A DNA stretch of 64,000 nucleotides from Lysobacterales bacterium (GTDB lineage Bacteria; Pseudomonadota; Gammaproteobacteria; Xanthomonadales; Xanthomonadaceae): positions 186,001 through 250,000 of the forward strand of contig JAFLDZ010000002.1 in NCBI GenBank assembly GCA_017302135.1. Reading direction: 5' to 3'. Positions within the stretch are counted from its first letter, which is position 1, and every line of letters starts with the position of its first letter. The position numbers and the translations under genes are program-made. This document shows, in pieces, positions 43,601-54,998 of this stretch. Under the pieces are notes generated by a model that saw only the letters and a program-made list of their open reading frames with translations, was not told the origin of the DNA and made no database searches.

Positions 43601-43715
43601 GCGCGCCGGGTGGCGCAGGTCTGCGCTGTGCACCGGCGGGCGACACAATCGTTTGGCCGAGCAACAGCCCGGTGACGAGTGTAAGGACGGCAGAGCTGAC
43701 GAAGCCTCGGGACAT
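40650..43715 (-). CDS. large exported VIT / von Willebrand / DUF2135 protein
   Basis: A 1021-residue secreted protein. The start at 43715 gives a proper signal peptide ([19 protein letters not shown]) after an AGGGGAAA site; 50 upstream codons are not coding. It has a VIT domain (~55-180), then a von Willebrand A-like domain with MIDAS DASGS at 300-304. A nine-proline run sits in a low-complexity linker and TPR-like helices follow. The C-terminal DUF2135 domain reads [30 protein letters not shown]. In Bacteroidetes and Proteobacteria such proteins are uncharacterised envelope adhesion or assembly factors. It lies 190 bases upstream of the radical SAM cassette, and co-transcription is possible. 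Confidence 0.85.
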   Translation of the reverse strand: [1021 protein letters not shown]

Positions 43716-43804
43716 GGTGTTTCCCCTGCGGAAGATGTCTGTTGAACGGGCCGTCCAGCGGAACGGGGTTGGGCGGATCGTCTGCTGCCGGGACGATAGC
43801 GGAA

Positions 43805-45541
43805 TCATGCCGCTGCGGGTTCGCGATGCACGACGACCAGTTGCACCGCGTCTCCGCCGCGCCAATCATCGGGTTGCAGTCGATACGCGATGCGCGAACG
43901 CAGCGCCGGTGGTTCCCCGGTCCAGCCGCCGAAGTGGATCGCGTTCAAGCGCTTCATCGCGATGCCCGGCCATATCAGTTCGAGCTTCAGATGCTGCTCG
44001 CCCAGGATCTTCCAGCCGACGACCTCGAAGACATCGTCGAACAACGGCTCCGCAAAGCCCTGCCCCCACGGTCCGCCATCGCGCAGCGCGAGCGCAGTCC
44101 CGATGTCGCAGGCCTCCGGCGGCATCGCGCCGTCGCTGAGGATCACGTCCTGCAGCAATTCCGGCGACAGCATTGCTGCGGCGCAACGCTCGAACGCAGT
44201 CTGGAAACGCGGCAGATCGGTCAGACGCAGGCTGAGTCCGGCAGCCATTGCATGCCCGCCGAATTTTTCGATCAGGCCCGGATGCTGCGCGTCGACCGCC
44301 GCAAGCGCATCGCGGATATGGAAACCGGCGATCGAACGCGCTGAGCCGCGCAAGAGATCGCTGCCGGCGTCGCTGGGTGCAAACGCCACCGCCGGCCGAT
44401 GCACACGTTCCTTGATTTTCGACGCGACCAGACCGACGACACCGGGATGCCAGTCCTCGCGATACAGACAGACGGTGGCACGACCGGAGTCGATATCGAA
44501 CGAGAGCCCGGCCAGCGCGGCTTCGGCGTCGCCGACCATCTGCTGCTGCACCCCACGACGCTCGGCGTTGATGCCGTCCAGCACTTCGGCGAATTCGCGC
44601 GCACGGCGCGGGTCGTCGCAGAGCAGGCATTCGATGCCGAGTGCCATGTCCTCCAGACGACCGGCGGCGTTGATGCGCGGCGCCATCGAAAAACCGATGT
44701 CGCTGGTGGTCAGCGTCGGCGCCTGCTTGCGCGACACTTCGATCAGCGCGTGCAGACCGGCGCAGCCGCGACCGGCGCGCAGTCGGCGCAGACCGGCCGC
44801 GACCAGGGTGCGGTTGTTCGCGTCCAGCGGCACCAGATCGGCGACGGTGCCGACCGCGACCAGATCCAGCAGCACCGACAAGTCCGGTGGATCGCCATCG
44901 AAGCGCCCGGCATCGCGCAACTGCCGGCGCAGCGCCAGCAGCACGTAGAACATCACCCCGACGCCGGCCAGGGCTTTGCTCGGAAACGTGTCGCCAGGCA
45001 GATTCGGATCGACGATCACATCGGCCGACGGAAGCAGTTCGCCCGGAAGATGATGGTCGGTCACGAGCACCTGCCAGCCATGCGCTTTCGCCGCCGCGAT
45101 ACCGGCATGACAGGCGATGCCGTGATCGACCGTCACCAGCACTTCGGGACGCATGCCGACGAGATCTTCGACCAGCGCTGGCGACAGCCCGTAGCCGTGG
45201 ACCATGCGGTTGGGCACCGCGTACGACACCTGCTGCGCGCCCAGCATGCGCAGCCCGCGCACCGCGACCGCACAGGCGGTCGCGCCATCGCAATCGAAAT
45301 CGCCGACCACGACAATATGTCGCCCCGCTGTCATCGCATCGGCCAGCAGGCGCGCTGCGGCATCGATGCCGAGCAGCGCGTCCGGCGGCAATAGTTGAGG
45401 CAGCCGCGGTTGCGCGAGCGCATAGGTGTGCGCGCCGCGCGCGGCGTAGACACGGCGCAGCAGTGGGGACAATTGCGGCGGCCAGTCGCCCTGCGCGTCG
45501 AGTGCATCCGCAGCATCGCGGCGCCGGATCGTACGGGTCAT
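43805..45541 (-). CDS. recJ: single-strand DNA 5'-3' exonuclease RecJ
   Basis: A 578-residue DHH-family exonuclease for recombination and mismatch repair. Metal-binding motifs: DFDCDG (Asp81, 83, 85), VTVDHG, and DHH at 162-164 (VTDHHLPG). SMAPRINAAGRLEDM and the C-terminal FGGHAMAAGLSL (DHHA1) motifs are present. The start at 45541 overlaps the rpfE stop by four bases. recJ next to rpfE and greA is the xanthomonad order. Confidence 0.96.
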   Translation of the reverse strand: MTRTIRRRDAADALDAQGDWPPQLSPLLRRVYAARGAHTYALAQPRLPQLLPPDALLGIDAAARLLADAMTAGRHIVVVGDFDCDGATACAVAVRGLRMLGAQQVSYAVPNRMVHGYGLSPALVEDLVGMRPEVLVTVDHGIACHAGIAAAKAHGWQVLVTDHHLPGELLPSADVIVDPNLPGDTFPSKALAGVGVMFYVLLALRRQLRDAGRFDGDPPDLSVLLDLVAVGTVADLVPLDANNRTLVAAGLRRLRAGRGCAGLHALIEVSRKQAPTLTTSDIGFSMAPRINAAGRLEDMALGIECLLCDDPRRAREFAEVLDGINAERRGVQQQMVGDAEAALAGLSFDIDSGRATVCLYREDWHPGVVGLVASKIKERVHRPAVAFAPSDAGSDLLRGSARSIAGFHIRDALAAVDAQHPGLIEKFGGHAMAAGLSLRLTDLPRFQTAFERCAAAMLSPELLQDVILSDGAMPPEACDIGTALALRDGGPWGQGFAEPLFDDVFEVVGWKILGEQHLKLELIWPGIAMKRLNAIHFGGWTGEPPALRSRIAYRLQPDDWRGGDAVQLVVVHREPAAA

Positions 45542-46524
45542 GCGGGACCTGCGGCGTGCGGTCGAGATGATGCCGGCACCGGCATCGCCCACGCGCCGCG
45601 CCAGAAGCGCCAGCGCTGCGAGGGCGCGAGTAGCAGTTGGGTGCCGTCCGCAGCATCGAGAACGAGCGATGCGAGCCCGCCCGCGCGCAGCGCCCGCACC
45701 GCAGGCAGCAGCCAATCGCGCTGCAATACGGCGAAATCACGGTATCGGCGCAGATCGTAGAGCGCGACATCGCCATGCCCAGTCGATGCGCTATCGAAAG
45801 CGTCCGCGTGCGGTTGCGCGGTACCGCTCGCGAGCGTGATCAATGCCCGCAGCAGATCATCGTCGCTGTGCACGTGCCGCGCATCGGCGGCAATACGATC
45901 GGGCAGCACGCCACCGCCCCAGACCCACAGCGCGTTGATCGGCACCAGCCCGCGTTCGGCGCGCTGCACGTTCCACGGATGGTTGTGCAGCACGATCTGC
46001 ACCTCGTTGAGCAATGCGCGCCAGCGACGCCCTTCCGGACCGTCGGGCTGGTGTTCGAACAGATCCTCGCCCAGCGCCGCGTCGGGCGCACTGAACTGCG
46101 GGAATTTCGCTTCGCGCAGCAGGCGCAGATACCAGCGCGCCGGCGTCGGTGCATCCAGCGCGAAACCGCTGTCGCCGAACACCGGCTTCAACGCCGGCAG
46201 CAGCGCATCGACATCGTCCTGCGACAACGACAGCCGTTCGCCGATGCCCAGCAGACGCGCACCGGTCATTTCCGGCCGCACGTGCGCGGGATCGGCGCGG
46301 AGCCATGCAGCGCCCGCAGCATCGCCGACATCGGCCTGACGCATGATCGCGGCGGGCGCCCATTGCGCGGGCGTCGCGGTGAAATGACGAATCAGCTGCG
46401 CATCGACGCCGCTGTCACCGGGCGCGGCGGCACCCGCGCGCCCGAATGCTTTCGCGAGTTCCGGCGACAAGCCCTGCCGACCGAAGCTCGACCACGCAGG
46501 CAGCAGGAAGATGGCGCGCGCCAT
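45538..46524 (-). CDS. rpfE: RpfE-like, phosphoglycerate-mutase-related protein
   Basis: A 328-residue protein annotated in xanthomonads as regulatory protein RpfE or as cofactor-independent phosphoglycerate mutase-like. It matches by context (greA-rpfE-recJ) and by the conserved HNHPWNVQRAERGLVPINALWVWGGGVLPD segment. That segment recalls the alkaline-phosphatase-superfamily mutases, but the usual metal-binding catalytic residues are not evident. Its role in the DSF regulon is only loosely defined. It is 13 bases downstream of greA and overlaps recJ. Confidence 0.75.
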   Translation of the reverse strand: MARAIFLLPAWSSFGRQGLSPELAKAFGRAGAAAPGDSGVDAQLIRHFTATPAQWAPAAIMRQADVGDAAGAAWLRADPAHVRPEMTGARLLGIGERLSLSQDDVDALLPALKPVFGDSGFALDAPTPARWYLRLLREAKFPQFSAPDAALGEDLFEHQPDGPEGRRWRALLNEVQIVLHNHPWNVQRAERGLVPINALWVWGGGVLPDRIAADARHVHSDDDLLRALITLASGTAQPHADAFDSASTGHGDVALYDLRRYRDFAVLQRDWLLPAVRALRAGGLASLVLDAADGTQLLLAPSQRWRFWRGAWAMPVPASSRPHAAGPA

Positions 46525-46537
46525 CGTCGCGACCCCG

Positions 46538-47013
46538 TCAGCCTTCGTACGCGACCTGGATCAGTTCGTACTCGCGCCGGCCTGCGGGTGCATCGATTTC
46601 GACCACATCGCCTTCGTGCTTGCCGATCAGCGCACGCGCGATCGGTGAGGAAATCGCGATCAGCCCGAGTTTGATGTCGGCCTCGAGGTCGCCGACGATC
46701 TGGTAGCGCTTCTCGTCCTCGGTCTCCACGTCGGCCAGGGTCACGGTCGCGCCGAACACCACGCGGCTGCCGGCGTTGAGCGTGGAGATGTCGATGACCT
46801 GCGCATGCGACAGCTCGGCTTCGAGCTGCTTGATGCGGCCCTCGATGAAGCCCTGCTGCTCGCGCGCGGCATGGTATTCCGCATTTTCCTTCAGATCGCC
46901 GTGGGCGCGTGCTTCGGCGATCGCGCTGATCACCGCCGGGCGCTGCACGCTCTTGAGTTGTTCCAGTTCGGCGCGCAGGCGCTGCGCGCCTTTCAGGGTC
47001 AGGGGGGCTCGAC

Positions 47014-47017
<4 letters not shown>
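46538..47017 (-). CDS. greA: transcript cleavage factor GreA
   Basis: A 159-residue factor that rescues backtracked RNA polymerase. The N-terminal coiled coil carries the acidic tip ([20 protein letters not shown]), and the C-terminal FKBP-like domain ends [19 protein letters not shown]. It overlaps carB by four bases (ATGA) and precedes rpfE. Confidence 0.97.
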
Positions 47018-50259
<3,242 letters not shown>

Positions 50260-50320
50260 CTCGTTACTCGGAAAATGTGGACATGTGGAAATCTGGAACG
50301 GCCGCAGGTCGCGGGATGCA

Positions 50321-50995
50321 TTACTTGCCGAAAAGTACCGTGGTCGGCACCTTGCAGGTCGACATCGCGGTCAGCATGATCTGCATCATCATGGTCGAAC
50401 CGATCTTTTCGCCTGCGGATTCGTTTTCCTCGGCCGATTTGTCGATGCCGAGCGCATCGCCCAGCCCCGACAGCTTGCGCAGTCCGGCGTGATTCGGATC
50501 GCTGAAGAAGGTGACGAACGACAGCATCTGTTCCGGCGAGGCGTCCTTCAGAACGACGGCGGGATCGGCTTCGACGCCGCTGCGCTCGCTTTCTGCACCG
50601 GCAGTCACCAGCTTGCCGAAGAGATCGGCCGCGCCCTGTTCCAGCAGCGCGATCTCCGCATCCACCCGCGAAGGATTGGCGGCGACATAAGTCTCGACCT
50701 GCGCCAATTTGTAGCGGCGATATCCAGGCGTGGAGAGTTGGTCGCGCAGGCAGCTCAGTTGCTTCGGCGTGACCGCATCGGGTTTGTCCTGCAGCGGCCA
50801 GGCCGGGTTCTCGCTGGCGAGCGTGTCGAAGATCGCGCCGAACGGCATCATCCGGACCTGCAGATCGGTCATGCGCGCCGCGTTCGAGGCCGCTGGCGCG
50901 GTGTTTTCAGCAGCTTGCGCAGTCCCCAGCGCGGCGAACGCCAAAAGCGTGGCGAAACCCAGGCGGGCATGATCGCGGAGAGAAAGCTGTTTCAT
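50321..50995 (-). CDS. exported protein of unknown function between carA and carB
   Basis: A 224-residue protein with a signal peptide ([26 protein letters not shown]). The mature part is helical and acidic, with two cysteines (LSCLRDQ and STCKVPTTV). It contains [32 protein letters not shown], similar in outline to the DUF2059-type helical bundles; I do not assign it. The ATG at 50995 was chosen for the signal peptide. It is 61 bases upstream of carB in the same direction. Confidence 0.65.
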   Translation of the reverse strand: MKQLSLRDHARLGFATLLAFAALGTAQAAENTAPAASNAARMTDLQVRMMPFGAIFDTLASENPAWPLQDKPDAVTPKQLSCLRDQLSTPGYRRYKLAQVETYVAANPSRVDAEIALLEQGAADLFGKLVTAGAESERSGVEADPAVVLKDASPEQMLSFVTFFSDPNHAGLRKLSGLGDALGIDKSAEENESAGEKIGSTMMMQIMLTAMSTCKVPTTVLFGK

Positions 50996-51050
50996 CGTGC
51001 GGTATCCGGTCGGGTCGTAAGTCGTTGGAATGGAGGTGTGGTCATGTCGC

Positions 51051-51482
51051 TCAATAAGCGCGTTCTTGCCAACGCGTCTGCGGCAACCAGGTGATGCGGT
51101 TCGGGTCCCGCACATCGATTCCGCCGGTTTGAACTGCCGCCAGGACCGCTGCGCGCATCCCTGCCCAACTGTGCGCGTCTGCACCGATCCGCGCGCCCAG
51201 CAGGTTGTTGTGCGCATCCATCGCGCGCGAGTCGTCGCCACGCCCACCGTTTTCCATCACCGCAGTCACCCATTCCACCCAGCGCGGCGAGCCGGTGTAG
51301 GCCACGGTCGCACTGGCGAGGCTGTGTCGGTAGGCATCGCGCGGACCGTGGCGCCCGCCGGGCAGATCGGACTGCGCTGTCGTCGTGTAGACCGTCGCAA
51401 GCACGAAAGCCGGATACAGCGCACCGACGCAGATGGCGACGATTGCCCTGCGCAACCAGCGGCGGCGGGTCCTGGTGGACAT
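51051..51482 (-). CDS. small membrane-anchored protein with DAYRHS motif
   Basis: A 143-residue protein with an N-terminal transmembrane or signal segment (AIVAICVGALYPAFVLATVYTTT). The mature part has GPRDAYRHSLASATVAYTGSPRWVEWVTAVME and DSRAMDAHNNLLGARIGAD, a D-A-x-R-H ... H-N-N ... G pattern seen in DUF6973-like and phage-lysis-related proteins. An enzymatic role is possible but not shown. The ATG overlaps the carA stop by one base (TAATG), so it is coupled to carA. Confidence 0.6.
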   Translation of the reverse strand: MSTRTRRRWLRRAIVAICVGALYPAFVLATVYTTTAQSDLPGGRHGPRDAYRHSLASATVAYTGSPRWVEWVTAVMENGGRGDDSRAMDAHNNLLGARIGADAHSWAGMRAAVLAAVQTGGIDVRDPNRITWLPQTRWQERAY

Positions 51483-52603
51483 TACGCAGCAGCCATCATC
51501 GCCACGAACCGGTCGAACAGCGGCGAGACATCGTGCGGACCGGGGCTGGCTTCAGGATGGCCCTGGAAACTGAAGGCCGGCGCATCGGTGAGCGCGATGC
51601 CCTGATTGCTGCCGTCGAACAGCGAGCGATGGGTCACGCGCACGTTCGCGGGCAAGGTGGATTCGTCGATGGCGAAGCCGTGGTTCTGCGAGGTGATCAT
51701 CACCCGACCGCTGTCGAGGTCGATCACCGGATGATTCGCGCCGTGATGGCCGAACTTCATCTTCAGCGTCTGTGCGCCGGAGGCCAGACCGAGCAGCTGG
51801 TGGCCGAGGCAGATGCCGAAGGTGGGAATTCCACGCTCGATGAACGTGCGGATCGCCGTGATCGCGTAATCGCAGGGTGCCGGGTCTCCGGGGCCGTTCG
51901 ACAGGAATACGCCATCGGGATTCAGCGCGAGCGCATCGGCGGCGGAGGTCTGCGCAGGCACCACGGTCACATCGCAGCCGCGCTCGGCGAGCATGCGCAG
52001 GATATTGCGCTTCACCCCGAAGTCGTAGGCCACGACCTTGAACTTCGGCTCGGCGCTGACGAAGGTATCGCGATCGAGATCGTACTGGCCCTCGCGCCAC
52101 GCGAAGCGTTCGCCGGTGCTGACCACTTTCGCCAGATCCATGCCCTTGAGGCCCGGGAATTTGCGCGCGGCTTCGAGAGCCTTCTCCACATCGATGTCTC
52201 CGGCCATCACCGCGCCGTTCTGGGTGCCCCGATCGCGCAGCAGGCGCGTCAGTTTGCGGGTATCGATTTCGGAAATGGCGACGATGCCGCGCGCCTTCAG
52301 CCATTCAGGGAGCGCGACACGGCTGCGCCAGCTGCTGGGGCGGCGGGGCACGTTGCGGACGATCAGACCCGAGGCCCAGACCTGGCTGGCCTCGTCGTCG
52401 AGGTCGGTGCAGCCGGTGTTGCCGATGTGGGGATAGGTCAGCGTGACCAGCTGACGGGCGTAGGACGGATCGGTCAGGATTTCCTGATACCCGGTCATGG
52501 CCGTATTGAACACGACCTCGCCGACGGACAGGCCGGGCGCGCCTGCGGATTCGCCCTCGAATACGGTGCCGTCTTCGAGGACAAGGATTGCGGTTTCGGT
52601 CAC
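51482..52603 (-). CDS. carA: carbamoyl-phosphate synthase small subunit (glutaminase)
   Basis: A 373-residue class I glutamine amidotransferase that supplies ammonia to CarB. The nucleophile Cys is in [13 protein letters not shown] (~266), the catalytic His in [14 protein letters not shown], and the N-terminal domain reads [21 protein letters not shown] ([15 protein letters not shown]). All active-site residues are intact. The two small orphan genes follow, then carB. The upstream gap holds the promoter and a MITE-like element. Confidence 0.97.
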   Translation of the reverse strand: MTETAILVLEDGTVFEGESAGAPGLSVGEVVFNTAMTGYQEILTDPSYARQLVTLTYPHIGNTGCTDLDDEASQVWASGLIVRNVPRRPSSWRSRVALPEWLKARGIVAISEIDTRKLTRLLRDRGTQNGAVMAGDIDVEKALEAARKFPGLKGMDLAKVVSTGERFAWREGQYDLDRDTFVSAEPKFKVVAYDFGVKRNILRMLAERGCDVTVVPAQTSAADALALNPDGVFLSNGPGDPAPCDYAITAIRTFIERGIPTFGICLGHQLLGLASGAQTLKMKFGHHGANHPVIDLDSGRVMITSQNHGFAIDESTLPANVRVTHRSLFDGSNQGIALTDAPAFSFQGHPEASPGPHDVSPLFDRFVAMMAAA

Positions 52604-52818
52604 GTGGTTCGCCTATGTCGGGCTACATCAGGTTGCACAAAGCCTCGGGCGCGGTGTCTAACCGGTCCGGGGCGTGAGGGAATCAGGCGAGCGGGAATTG
52701 TACGGACGCAACCCACCCTCCGCCAGCGGAATTTGCGTGGCCTACAGACGTCTGCGCAACCTGAACGCATGCACGGCATGGCCGGCCGGACTGCGTCGCT
52801 TTCGCCGCAAGCCGTTCA
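52604..52818. other. gap upstream of carA, probable promoter region
   Basis: No gene is seen. This stretch, together with the repeat that follows it, separates carA from tyrA. It should contain the carA promoter and any arginine or pyrimidine control sites, but I could not pick out an ArgR box or a clear -10/-35 with confidence. Confidence 0.4.
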
Positions 52819-52993
52819 GTCGCGCTCTAGCAGGCTGTTGAAAAACAGCCTGCTAGCGCAGCCATGGATGGCTGCGACAGCGGAGCAAGCACGTAAGCGA
52901 TTGATTCGCTGTGAGCCAATCCGGACATGTGCCGGACTGGCGACTTGAAAAACGCACGGGATGTGCGTTTTTCAACACCCTGCTAGACGCGAC
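52819..52993. mobile_element. ~175-base MITE-like hairpin element with terminal inverted repeats
   Basis: The ends are near-perfect inverted repeats: CTAGCAGGCTGTTGAAAAAC (52827-52846) pairs with 52967-52986 with one mismatch. Outside them GTCGCG (52819) pairs with CGCGAC (52988). Inside are four hairpins in a row: a 13-bp stem with GAAA loop (52827-52856), an 8-bp stem (52857-52876), AGCGA/TCGCT (52896-52910) and a 10-bp AAAAACGCAC/GTGCGTTTTT stem (52948-52972). It has no transposase and ends 4 bases before the tyrA stop codon. The last stem resembles a bidirectional terminator for tyrA and carA. Confidence 0.78.
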
Positions 52994-52997
52994 AGCG

Positions 52998-54119
52998 TCA
53001 CGGCGCCGACGATGCCAGCACCCTGCCCATCCGGCTGGCGTCGATCTCGGCGATCGCGGCGGCGAAGGCCCCGGCATCCAGCCCCGCGTCGAATCCGATC
53101 CTGAAATGCACCTCGCCGGCTGGCGTGCGCGAGGAATGGATCGACGACAGGCTGATACCGTGACGTTCGAACACCTGCAGCAGCGCTCTGAGCGCACCCG
53201 GGCTGTCTTCGGGCAGGTGCACGCTGATCGAAACCCGCTCGACCAGATCGGCGAGCAGATAACCCACTCGTTCGAACGTGTGATTGCTGTCGGCCAAGGT
53301 TCCCGCGTCGAAATGCGCGCGGTTGTCCTGCAGGAATCGCGCACGAAAGCCGGCCCTCGCGGCATCGTCGCCTGTGGCGATCAGGTCGCGCAGTGCGGAC
53401 AGTTCGCCGACCAGACTGTCCAGCATCTCCTGCGCATATGGATTGCCGAACTGGATGTCTTCGTAGATCTGCGGATTGAGCGAGAGGATGCGGGTGATCA
53501 CCGCGACATCGAGTTCGAAGGATGCCGAACGCAGCGGCAGCAGCGCCGACGGCGGCCCGAGGTGGTGCGCATGACTGCGGATCACACCGGCTTCCGCGAG
53601 ATGGGTGGCGTGGACCATCGCCTGGATCAGCGCCATTGCCCGGTCGTGATACTCGGGCGTGACCCGCACGCATTCGGCTTGCAGAGCATCGAACAACAGC
53701 GACAGCCAATCGCGCCAGACATCGAGGCGCGCTTCGCAGATCACCAGCACTTTGCCCTTCAACGTCGGTGCCTTGGGCGGTGCGGTCATCGGATGCAGGC
53801 CGGCGACTTCCGCCTGCGACCGCAGCATTGCCGCCACCGGCGCCTGTTTGATCGAAGTGATGTCCAGCCACAGCCGGCCGCGCTCGCGGCCCGCCGATCG
53901 ACGCAGACAGTCGTTGATGATCGCTTCGGTACTGCGGATCGGCGCTGCGAACAGCAGCACATCGGCTTCGCTGAGCAAACGCTCGAGCGCGTCGCTGTGC
54001 GGCGCCGCCGGATCGTGACCCAGGACCCGAAGCCGCATCCGGTCTTCGAAGAATCGCCGCAGCCAGCGGCCGTAGGCACCATCGCTGCCGACGATGCCGA
54101 TCACGGGAAATTGGGTCAT
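52998..54119 (-). CDS. tyrA: prephenate dehydrogenase with C-terminal ACT domain
   Basis: A 373-residue tyrosine-biosynthesis enzyme. The nucleotide-binding N terminus (IGIVGSDGAYGRWLRRFFE) has a degenerate Gly loop. WLDITSIKQAPVAAML, LHPMTAPPKAPTLKGKVLVIC and the MVHATHLAEAGVI helix with the catalytic His match the E. coli TyrA dehydrogenase domain; there is no chorismate mutase part. The ACT domain (ISVHLPEDSPGALRALLQVFERHGISLSSIHSSR) is the likely tyrosine sensor. It follows dapB closely and ends at the repeat element. Confidence 0.9.
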   Translation of the reverse strand: MTQFPVIGIVGSDGAYGRWLRRFFEDRMRLRVLGHDPAAPHSDALERLLSEADVLLFAAPIRSTEAIINDCLRRSAGRERGRLWLDITSIKQAPVAAMLRSQAEVAGLHPMTAPPKAPTLKGKVLVICEARLDVWRDWLSLLFDALQAECVRVTPEYHDRAMALIQAMVHATHLAEAGVIRSHAHHLGPPSALLPLRSASFELDVAVITRILSLNPQIYEDIQFGNPYAQEMLDSLVGELSALRDLIATGDDAARAGFRARFLQDNRAHFDAGTLADSNHTFERVGYLLADLVERVSISVHLPEDSPGALRALLQVFERHGISLSSIHSSRTPAGEVHFRIGFDAGLDAGAFAAAIAEIDASRMGRVLASSAP

Positions 54120-54142
54120 CGCATTGCGTCCATTCCGGCCGT

Positions 54143-54853
54143 TCAATCCAGCAGATCGCGCAGCCGGTAATTGCCCGGCGCGCGTGCTGCGATCCGGACG
54201 GCCGCGTGCAATGCGCCGCGGGCGAAGATGTCGCGGTTCGTGGCGCGGTGGATCAGTTCGATCCGCTCGCCCTGGCCTGCGAACTGCACCAGATGCTCGC
54301 CGACGATATCGCCGGCGCGGAGACTGGCATAGCGCGGTTCAGCGCCGCTGCGCTGCGCGGCGGCGCCCAGCGCAAGCGCTGTACCCGAGGGTGCATCGAG
54401 CTTCCGGTTGTGATGGGACTCGACGATGTCGCAGTCCCAGGCACGCAATGCGGCAGCGGCGCGTTCGACCAGGTCCTCCAGCACGGCCACGCCGAGGCTG
54501 AAATTGGCCGACCAGAGCACCGGAATCTGGCTGGAGGCACTGCGCAGCATCGCGCGCTGCTGCGAAGCGAGCCCGGTCGTGCCGGACACGAAAGCCGCAC
54601 CGCGTGCAGCGCACAGCGAGACAATGGCGTCGACGCCGGCCGGAAGGCTGAAATCAATCGCGACATCGAAGTCCGGCGCGTGCTCGATCCTGTTCAACGG
54701 ATGGAAGGGCTGACCGAGCAGTGCGGCATCGGCCGAAGGCGGCGCCACCGCAGCAACGATGGTCAGATCCTCGCGTTCAGCGGCAAGGCGCAACAAGGCT
54801 TGGCCCATCCGGCCGCTGGCGCCGTGGATCAGGACTCGAACAGGAGCAGACAT
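54143..54853 (-). CDS. dapB: 4-hydroxy-tetrahydrodipicolinate reductase
   Basis: A 236-residue lysine/diaminopimelate enzyme. It has NAD(P)-binding IHGASGRMGQALL, FVSGTTGL, and catalytic ESHHNRKLDAPSGTALAL. GERIELIHRATNRDIFARGALHAA closes the fold. It is shorter than E. coli DapB (273), with loss mainly between motifs. The ATG at 54853 was chosen because the Rossmann loop starts there. tyrA begins 23 bases later, so the two are probably an operon. Confidence 0.95.
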   Translation of the reverse strand: MSAPVRVLIHGASGRMGQALLRLAAEREDLTIVAAVAPPSADAALLGQPFHPLNRIEHAPDFDVAIDFSLPAGVDAIVSLCAARGAAFVSGTTGLASQQRAMLRSASSQIPVLWSANFSLGVAVLEDLVERAAAALRAWDCDIVESHHNRKLDAPSGTALALGAAAQRSGAEPRYASLRAGDIVGEHLVQFAGQGERIELIHRATNRDIFARGALHAAVRIAARAPGNYRLRDLLD

Positions 54854-54939
54854 GCAGACCTCAACGATGCGGATGGCAGACAGGCTCGGCAGCATACCGG
54901 AGCCCCCGCCGCCGCCGATTGACACCACGCAAAACAAAA

Positions 54940-54961
54940 GACCCCGACCGAAGCCGGGGTC
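54940..54961 (-). terminator. Rho-independent terminator after the first protease
   Basis: GACCCCG and CGGGGTC form a 7-bp stem. On the minus strand it is followed by CTTTTGTTTTGC. It lies 37 bases downstream of the protease stop and before dapB. Confidence 0.8.
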
Positions 54962-54998
54962 CGCGCTGCGCGCGTTGGGCATCAAAGCTTATGAACGA

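Noticed and set aside
54854..54939. Lysine riboswitch before dapB
   Set aside because: The space is too short for the ~170-base L box.
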